From: Bacillota bacterium
GTDB lineage: Bacteria; Bacillota; Clostridia; Christensenellales; Borkfalkiaceae
Assembly (NCBI GenBank): GCA_019423125.1
Contig: JAHZBZ010000005.1
Coordinates: 1 to 64,000 of the forward strand
Reading direction: 5' to 3'
Length of the DNA stretch: 64,000 nt
Position 1 is the first letter of the stretch; the number at the start of each line of letters is the position of its first letter. The translations under genes and the position numbers were made by a program. Under the pieces are notes generated by a model that saw only the letters and a list, made by a program, of their open reading frames with translations, did not search any database and had not been told where the DNA came from. Of the stretch, positions 58,906-64,000 are shown one piece after another.

Positions 58906-59226
58906 GAGCGGCGCGCAGAAACCGACCGCGCCCGCCGAAACCTTCTTTCGGGAATTCGTCATGCAGGAAACCGCCCTTCGGGGAGCACCGCGGGCGCAAA
59001 ATGCAGAAAAGAGCGGCGCGCAGAAGCCGACCGCGCCCGCCGAGACCCTTGTTCGGGCTTGCGCCATGCGGGAAACCGCCCTTCGGGGAGCACCGCGGGC
59101 GCAAAATGCAGAAAAGAGCGGCGCGCAGAAGCCGACCGCGCCCGCCGAAACCCTTTTTCGAACATTCGTCATGCAGGAAACCGCCCTTCGGGGAGCACCG
59201 CGGGCGCAAAATGCAAAAAAGAGCGA
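58906..59226. repeat. 105-bp tandem repeat, three copies
   Basis: Three full copies start at 58906, 59011 and 59116, and a fragment starts at 59221 (GAGCGACGCACAG). The arms are nearly identical between copies (GAGCGGCGCGCAGAA ... GGAAACCGCCCTTCGGGGAG), while about 25 nt in the middle differ (for example CTTCTTTCGGGAATTCGTC against CTTGTTCGGGCTTGCGCC). Since 105 is divisible by 3, several frames stay open, but none has a ribosome-binding site. The rest of the gap from 58826 to 59519 shows no gene. Confidence 0.9.
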
Positions 59227-59519
59227 CGCACAGCCGCGCGCGAAAAGGCTATCCGCAGAAAAAGAATTCGAACATCCGAAAAACATGCGCGCCATACCTT
59301 CCGCGCGCGCTTTTTTCTCTTCCCGTTACCACATTCCGCCGCACCAAAAAGGTCACTTTTTTATTAGGACAAGAAAGGCGGCAACAGAAGTCGTGCGGTC
59401 ATTTTTCGGCAAATTCCTCGACAAAACGCGCCTCCGTGCGGCGTAAGTATGAAAAAAATAAACTTTTACAAGATAAAATTTGCAAATGAAGAGCGAATTT
59501 AACGGACTTTTTCAGATTC

Positions 59520-59548
59520 TTGCCTTTTTCGGACTGCTGTGATATACT
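59520..59548 (+). promoter_or_regulatory. Promoter of the small gene at 59637
   Basis: TTGCCT and TATACT are separated by 17 nt. Confidence 0.55.
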
Positions 59549-59636
59549 GTAAACGTATTGCAGACAGCCATACTTGCAACACGACAACCACGCATACGCG
59601 GCCCAACGATAAAAATAATACAGGAGGTCCATGGCA

Positions 59637-59870
59637 ATGAAAAAGACGTTCAAAGGCAAAGTCTATGACACCGACGAGATGACCGTTGTCAAAAAGGTGA
59701 CGTACGGCACGTTCGGCGATCCCACCGGCTACGAAGAGACTCTTTACGTCGCCGAAAACGGCACGTATTTCCTCTACAACTTCGGCGGAGAGCAGTCCCC
59801 CTATGCGTCCGAGAAGCTGGTCAACCTTTCCAAGGCGAAAGCAGCTGCTTGGGAAAAAGAGAACGCATAA
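59637..59870 (+). CDS. Small conserved protein of unknown function
   Basis: The 77-residue protein (MKKTFKGKVYDTDEM start; YEETLYVAENGTYFLYNFGG core) resembles a family of short clostridial proteins with the same MKKTFxGKxYDTD start and ETLYxxxxGxYFLYxxGG centre, often found near mobile or variable DNA. Its role is not known. The ATG at 59637 is preferred to that at 59631 because GGAGG then lies 9 nt upstream instead of 3. It stands alone between two repeat arrays. Confidence 0.75.
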   Translation: MKKTFKGKVYDTDEMTVVKKVTYGTFGDPTGYEETLYVAENGTYFLYNFGGEQSPYASEKLVNLSKAKAAAWEKENA

Positions 59871-59885
59871 CTTTTGACAGGCAAA

Positions 59886-59920
59886 AAAGCCGTCGGACCT
59901 TTCGGTCCGACGGCTTTTTC
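59886..59920 (+). terminator. Terminator of the small gene
   Basis: GCCGTCGGACC/GGTCCGACGGC is followed by TTTTTC. Confidence 0.85.
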
Positions 59921-60030
59921 TATTTTCTGCGCGCACACCGCAGGGAAAAGCAAAAGCAAGCCCGCGCGCCCGCGCATGATTTTTGCGCGAGCGCGCGGAC
60001 GCATAGATTTGGGAGCAAGGTGATCGCGCA

Positions 60031-60250
60031 GACCGCAAGGCAATCGACAAAGAGCGGCACGACCGCAAGGCAATCGACCAAAGAGCGGCACAACTGCGCA
60101 GACCACAAGGCAACCGACCAAAGAGCGGCACGACCGCACAGAGCGAAAGGCAACCGACCAAAGAGCGGCACAACTGCGCAGACCGCAAGGCAATCGACCA
60201 AAGAGCGGCGCGACCGCGCAGACCGCAAGGCAATGGCACGACCGCGCAGA
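60031..60250. repeat. 40-bp tandem repeat, about 5.5 copies
   Basis: Units begin at 60031, 60061, 60101, 60141, 60181 and 60221 with GACCGCAAGGCAATCGACCA and AAGAGCGGCACGACCGCGCA as the two halves of the 40-bp consensus. The first unit lacks 10 bp and the last is partial. There are no unique spacers, so it is not a CRISPR array. The gap 60251-60398 holds one GC-rich palindrome around GCGCGCAGGGCATGCGCGC (about 60289-60333) and no gene. Confidence 0.9.
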
Positions 60251-60398
60251 CCGCGAGAGAAACACGCACGGCACGCGGCAAAAGCAACGAACAGCGGCGG
60301 GGCGCGCAGGGCATGCGCGCCCCGCCGCTGTTCAAATAAACATTTTCTTCTCCATGCGGCAAGAGGCCCCTCCCCTATTCGGATGCGGCATCGGAACG

Positions 60399-60433
60399 CA
60401 AAAGGGCGCGCCCTTCCGACGGAAGGGCGCGCC
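60399..60433 (-). terminator. Terminator of the glycosyltransferase gene
   Basis: GGCGCGCCCTTCC/GGAAGGGCGCGCC (13 bp) is followed on the minus strand by CTTTTG. Confidence 0.65.
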
Positions 60434-60523
60434 TGCGAAGATGAACTGCGGAACTTGTCCGCCTGTTTCTTTTGTGTCACTGCCGCATATTTTCTCTTTA
60501 CGAAGAACGGGGACCGCCGCGCG

Positions 60524-61552
60524 TCAACTGCATTTGAGCACCGCGCGGAAGAACTTGTAACCGAGCATCATGAAACCGCCGCGCATGCGGAACGGCATCC
60601 AGTTGACGAGCGCGGGATACGACCTGTGGCGGAGATATCCGTACATCTTTTTGTCGCGCGCTTTCAGGTCCGCCCAGAGCGAGGCGAGCGCCGCCTTGCG
60701 CGCGGGGATGTTGTCCTTTCCGCCCGTGGTGAACATCATCGTCAGCGTCATTAAAACGCCGAGGCAATGGAACATGTATTTGCGAAGCCCGCGGGGGAGC
60801 CTTTCGAGCTCCTCGTAGGTGTACGAATCCAGCATCTCGCGCATGACGCGGATCTGCTGTTCGTAACGCTTGACGATGTTCGCCGCGCTCACGGACTGGT
60901 CTTCCCTGCCGATGAAATAGCGGTAAAGGTCGACGTCCATGTAATAGATGCTCTCCATGAACGGGAGCGGCTTATACGCAAAGAGGTTGTCCACATAGAA
61001 GGTATGCTCGGGCAGGACGGTACCGCTCGCGCGGAGCTTTTCCGTCTTGTACATCAGCGAATGCATCAACAGCACGGATGAGGTGTGGAAAGGTTTGACC
61101 TTGTCCCAGCCGCACAGCGTCTCCACGGGGAAATTCGCCTTGAAGTTTCGCACGAAGCGCGTGTTCGCATACACCTTTTCGTAGACAAAATTCGTGACGT
61201 AAAGGTCGGGAAGACAGCCCTTGTCCCTGTGTTCGCGCATGCGCGCGAGCAGTTTTGCAAGCGCCTCTTCGTCCAGCCAGTCGTCCGAATCCACCACTTT
61301 GTAATAGAGCCCTTCCGCAAGTTCGAGCCCCTTGTTGACCCCCGAGCCGTGCCCGCCGTTCTCCTTGTGAACGGCGCGCACCTGCGGATATTTCTGAGCA
61401 TACTCGTCAGCGATGGCCGCAGTGTCGTCTTTGGAACCGTCGTTGACGATCACGATCTCTACGTCCTCCCCGCCCGTCAGCAACGTATCGAGGCAGTGCC
61501 GCATATACGCCGCCGAGTTATAGCAGGGAACAGCGAACGTGATGAGTTTCAT
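60524..61552 (-). CDS. Family 2 glycosyltransferase
   Basis: The 342-residue GT-A fold enzyme opens with LITFAVPCYNSAAYMRHCLD, then VIVNDGSKDDTAAIADEY and the metal-binding DSDDWLDEEAL. The C-terminal part (about 220-330) is helical with ELERLPRGLRKYMFH. It transfers an activated sugar to a wall or capsule glycan precursor; donor and acceptor are unknown. It lies 65 nt downstream of the GtrA-like gene and is probably cotranscribed. Confidence 0.88.
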   Translation of the reverse strand: MKLITFAVPCYNSAAYMRHCLDTLLTGGEDVEIVIVNDGSKDDTAAIADEYAQKYPQVRAVHKENGGHGSGVNKGLELAEGLYYKVVDSDDWLDEEALAKLLARMREHRDKGCLPDLYVTNFVYEKVYANTRFVRNFKANFPVETLCGWDKVKPFHTSSVLLMHSLMYKTEKLRASGTVLPEHTFYVDNLFAYKPLPFMESIYYMDVDLYRYFIGREDQSVSAANIVKRYEQQIRVMREMLDSYTYEELERLPRGLRKYMFHCLGVLMTLTMMFTTGGKDNIPARKAALASLWADLKARDKKMYGYLRHRSYPALVNWMPFRMRGGFMMLGYKFFRAVLKCS

Positions 61553-61617
61553 CGATCAATCTACTCCTGTATAATTTTTTTGTCCGTAAAGAAAAGTCTG
61601 TGCAAAATTGAGAAGAT

Positions 61618-62709
61618 TTACGCCTGCTGTGCCTTGCGTGCCGCGCGCGCTGCGAGGATCTGGCGGACGACCTCCTCCCCTTCGGGGACGATTTTGTCGC
61701 GCTCTGCGATCGCTTCGAGAGCTTCCGCGCGGAATTTCGCCGCCGCCTGGTTGAACTCGGCGGCCTCTTCCGTCTTGCCTGCGGCCTCCGCCTTGGCGGC
61801 ATGAGACTTCATGCTCTGGTAGCCGATGATCTTGGACTCGGCAAGGGACTTGGCGGAAGCCATGCCCTTCTCTGCGTCGAACCTGCGCTTGTTCTCGTCC
61901 GCGATGGTGTAAGCGAGGAAAGCCTTGTCATACGCAGCCTGCGCCGACGCGATGCGGCCGGCATCGCCGCTTGCCTTCGCCTCTTCGAGCGCGCTCTTCG
62001 CAGCTTCCATTTTCTTGGTCTTGGAAGCGAGCATCTTGTTGACGTCGGGGAAGATCACGAGGAAGACGAAGAAGAAGATGATCATAGAGACGCCGCCGGT
62101 GATGAACGTCTTGACGAGGTTCGCGACCGCAGCGGGCCAGCCCCAATAGGACAGGAAGGGAGACACGATGCCCCACAGAGCGCTCGTGAAGATGGAAACA
62201 CCCACCCAGCCGATGAAATACCACATCGCCTGGTACCAAGGATTGCCGTGCGAACGGAAGGTGATGTTCCTCTGCAGGGGGAAGTTGATGCACTGAGCCG
62301 TAAAGACGGCGATCTCAAACGCGATGAAGTTGCCGAGGCCGCTGCAAGGGTCGACGGCACCGCTCTCAAGATACTTGGTGGGTTCGTTGAAGATCGCATA
62401 AGTGAAGGTCTCGCCGCCGAGCTTGAAGTCGACCGCGGGCCAGACGAATTCGATCTCCGCAAGCCCTGCGAACGCGTAAGGGAGGAAGGTCATGACGAGG
62501 TACTGCCAGATCGTGACGCCCATACTGAACACAAAGAAGAAGAAGATCTTGTAAGCGAGATCCGCAAGCTTCTTGTGCTTCTCGGTGAAGCCGTACCAGC
62601 CTCCCAGCCACCAGCGCGCGATCTTCTGAAAGAACGCGACGAATGCATTTTCCGAAAGAGGCTTCGGCTGAAGCTTAGCCTCTTCTTCCATTGCGAGCTC
62701 TTTTTCCAT
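61618..62709 (-). CDS. GtrA-like membrane protein with C-terminal coiled coil
   Basis: The 363-residue protein has four main hydrophobic segments (about 52-78, 122-145, 160-185, 200-232) in a GtrA-like core; FIAFEIAVFTAQCINFPLQR and NITFRSHGN recall the GtrA motif N-x-x-W/F-x-F. A highly charged, Ala-rich coiled coil (about 240-363, EAAKSALEEAKASGDAGRIA) follows, which GtrA proteins normally lack. GtrA proteins flip or bind lipid-linked sugars. The neighbouring glycosyltransferase supports a role in surface glycans. Confidence 0.75.
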   Translation of the reverse strand: MEKELAMEEEAKLQPKPLSENAFVAFFQKIARWWLGGWYGFTEKHKKLADLAYKIFFFFVFSMGVTIWQYLVMTFLPYAFAGLAEIEFVWPAVDFKLGGETFTYAIFNEPTKYLESGAVDPCSGLGNFIAFEIAVFTAQCINFPLQRNITFRSHGNPWYQAMWYFIGWVGVSIFTSALWGIVSPFLSYWGWPAAVANLVKTFITGGVSMIIFFFVFLVIFPDVNKMLASKTKKMEAAKSALEEAKASGDAGRIASAQAAYDKAFLAYTIADENKRRFDAEKGMASAKSLAESKIIGYQSMKSHAAKAEAAGKTEEAAEFNQAAAKFRAEALEAIAERDKIVPEGEEVVRQILAARAARKAQQA

Positions 62710-62738
62710 GTTTGTTGGTCTCCTTTTCCTATAATTTT

Positions 62739-64000
62739 TTATTTATTCTCGACTTTCTTGTCGTCTTTTTTGCCGTTCTTGTCTTCCTTGGGCTTTTTCT
62801 CCTTGGAAAGGAACTGGCCGAGGCCTTTGAAGAGATGCCCGTTGAAGATCATCAGCATCGCCTCCATCTGACGACGGCTCATCCCGCCGAACTTCGCGAT
62901 GCCGCGGATAGGCTGATGGTAGACGCCCATCATGATGGTATTCGCGAGCGTGCGGTTGCCCGTCTTCCACAGGAAGGCATGCGCGAAGCGGATGGCGCCC
63001 GAGAACGCCCTGCCGACCCAACGTCTGGAGAAGCGCAGATCGTCCACCGTGCAGTTCTCATGAATGACCATGCGGCGCTTCTTGTAGAACTTGTAGCCTG
63101 CGGGAGGGATAGGTCTGCCGAGCAGAGCGGTGAACTCTTCGGGGCCGACGTCCTCCGCCTTGCCGCTGTAATAGGAAGGAAGCTGTGCGGGATCGTAAGG
63201 ATATTCCTTGGTCGTGCCCTCTTTCGCGATCTCGCCCTGCAGGCGGATGTCCTCGCAGGAGGCGCCGATCATGACCTGATAGGTGCCCTCTTCCACTTCC
63301 CACTTGTTCGTCTTGACGTTGAAATAGCGGAAGGTGCGCTTGTCGAACGGGATCTCGACCTTTTTGCTCTCGCCCGCATGCAGGAACACCTTTGCAAAGC
63401 CCTTGAGCTCGCGGGCGGGACGGAACACCTTCGCATCCGCCTTGCCGATGTACAGCTGCGCGACCTCTGCGCCGTCCTTTTCGCCGATGTTCTGAATGGT
63501 GAAGGAAACGCCATTCTCATCCACTTTGAGATCGGAGTACTTGAACGCCGTATAGGAAAGGCCGTAGCCGAACGGATAACGGACGGGAACGCCCGCGGTC
63601 GTGTAATAGCGATAGCCGACGTACATGCCCTCGCGGTATTCGACGGTGCACGCCTTGCCGGGGAAACGGGAAGCCGAAGAGCAGTCTTCATACTTGAAAG
63701 GATAGCTCTCCGCGAGCTTGCCGGACGGGTTGACCGCGCCCGTGAGCACGTCGAGCATCGCGCGCGCGCCCGCCTGGCCGTACAGATAGCCGTGCACGAT
63801 CGCGTCTGCGTGTTCGACGGTATCCAGCTCGACCGCGCTGCCGCAGGAGAGGACGACGACGACCTTCTTCTTGAGGCGCAGGATGCTCCCGAGCACTTTG
63901 AGCTGGTTTGCGGGGATCTTCATGTCGCGGCGGTCGATGCCCTCCGCTTCGCTGACCTCGTCCAGTCCCGTGAAGAAGAGGACGGTGTCCGCCTTGGTCG
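62739..64000 (-). CDS. Family 3 glycoside hydrolase, 5' end outside the window
   Basis: At least 420 C-terminal residues are present; the coding sequence enters from beyond 64000 (reading TVLFFTGLDEVSEAEGIDRR before MKIPANQL). The second GH3 domain (VVVVLSCGSAVELD, GYLYGQAGARAMLDVLTG, NPSGKLAESYP) is followed by RYPFGYGLSYTAF and the fibronectin-like domain. A charged tail (KEDKNGKKDDKKVENK) ends it. It is a beta-glucosidase-like enzyme; no signal can be judged because the N terminus is missing. Confidence 0.9.
   Translation of the reverse strand, partial: TKADTVLFFTGLDEVSEAEGIDRRDMKIPANQLKVLGSILRLKKKVVVVLSCGSAVELDTVEHADAIVHGYLYGQAGARAMLDVLTGAVNPSGKLAESYPFKYEDCSSASRFPGKACTVEYREGMYVGYRYYTTAGVPVRYPFGYGLSYTAFKYSDLKVDENGVSFTIQNIGEKDGAEVAQLYIGKADAKVFRPARELKGFAKVFLHAGESKKVEIPFDKRTFRYFNVKTNKWEVEEGTYQVMIGASCEDIRLQGEIAKEGTTKEYPYDPAQLPSYYSGKAEDVGPEEFTALLGRPIPPAGYKFYKKRRMVIHENCTVDDLRFSRRWVGRAFSGAIRFAHAFLWKTGNRTLANTIMMGVYHQPIRGIAKFGGMSRRQMEAMLMIFNGHLFKGLGQFLSKEKKPKEDKNGKKDDKKVENK

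Noticed and set aside
58849..59295. Protein with three 35-residue repeats across the 105-bp array
   Set aside because: All frames on both strands stay open because the unit is divisible by three; no start with a ribosome-binding site and no sensible composition.
60031..60250. CRISPR array
   Set aside because: The 40-bp units are contiguous without spacers, and no cas genes are in the window.

Overview
The window looks like chromosome from an anaerobic, fermentative, GC-rich member of the Bacillota (class Clostridia), probably a gut lineage. The grounds are the type III glutamine synthetase, the multi-subunit clostridial-type glutamate synthase with an ANTAR regulator, the LL-diaminopimelate aminotransferase route, a bifurcating-type [FeFe] hydrogenase operon, an HrcA/CIRCE-controlled small heat-shock gene and a spore-type polysaccharide deacetylase. 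No rRNA or ribosomal-protein gene is present, so no species can be named.

Left part (1-23.5 kb). A methylglyoxal synthase lies next to a decayed LytTR two-component pair. A ten-gene run follows on the minus strand from 12892 down to 2081: split glutamate synthase, ANTAR protein, DapF, CTP synthase, DapL and asparagine synthase. Beside it lie an Amt-PII fusion gene and glnN, whose leader looks like an ANTAR-controlled attenuator. Together they make a nitrogen-assimilation block in which ammonium is taken up, fixed into glutamine and glutamate, and spent by glutamine-dependent enzymes. Then come a small heat-shock gene under tandem CIRCE sites, an SSB, a deacetylase, a membrane protein, a lipase-like hydrolase, murG, a DUF1858 gene, a cluster of DnaA boxes and tRNA-Arg(ACG).

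Mobile element (about 23.5-32.4 kb). The DNA becomes AT-rich and carries a mobilizable element: serine recombinase, MobC, a MOBP-type relaxase with a nested reading frame, and several XRE regulators. Its cargo is three envelope proteins, including a lipoprotein with a trypsin-like fold that has lost its serine. The ends show 13-bp inverted arms and a repeated GCGCCA that is the tRNA 3' end. Two structured non-coding loci with their own promoters stand out: a pseudoknot-capable RNA ahead of the cargo operon (28926-29063) and a series of six hairpins (26286-26451).

Right part (32.5-64 kb). A giant MBG-repeat lipoprotein is followed by an IS200/IS605-like palindromic remnant, an isomerase-like protein, a thioesterase and a TM2/zinc-ribbon protein. 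Then come the hydABC-type hydrogenase operon with two accessory genes, citrate synthase, a hisC operon, and a second operon encoding a sensory-type [FeFe] hydrogenase with DRTGG, anti-sigma-like ATPase and PHP proteins. The rest holds a permease, an MsmK/UgpC-type ABC ATPase, ornithine carbamoyltransferase, an M20 dipeptidase, two unrelated tandem-repeat arrays flanking a small gene, a glycosyltransferase, a GtrA-like protein and the 3' part of a family 3 glycoside hydrolase that runs off the window.
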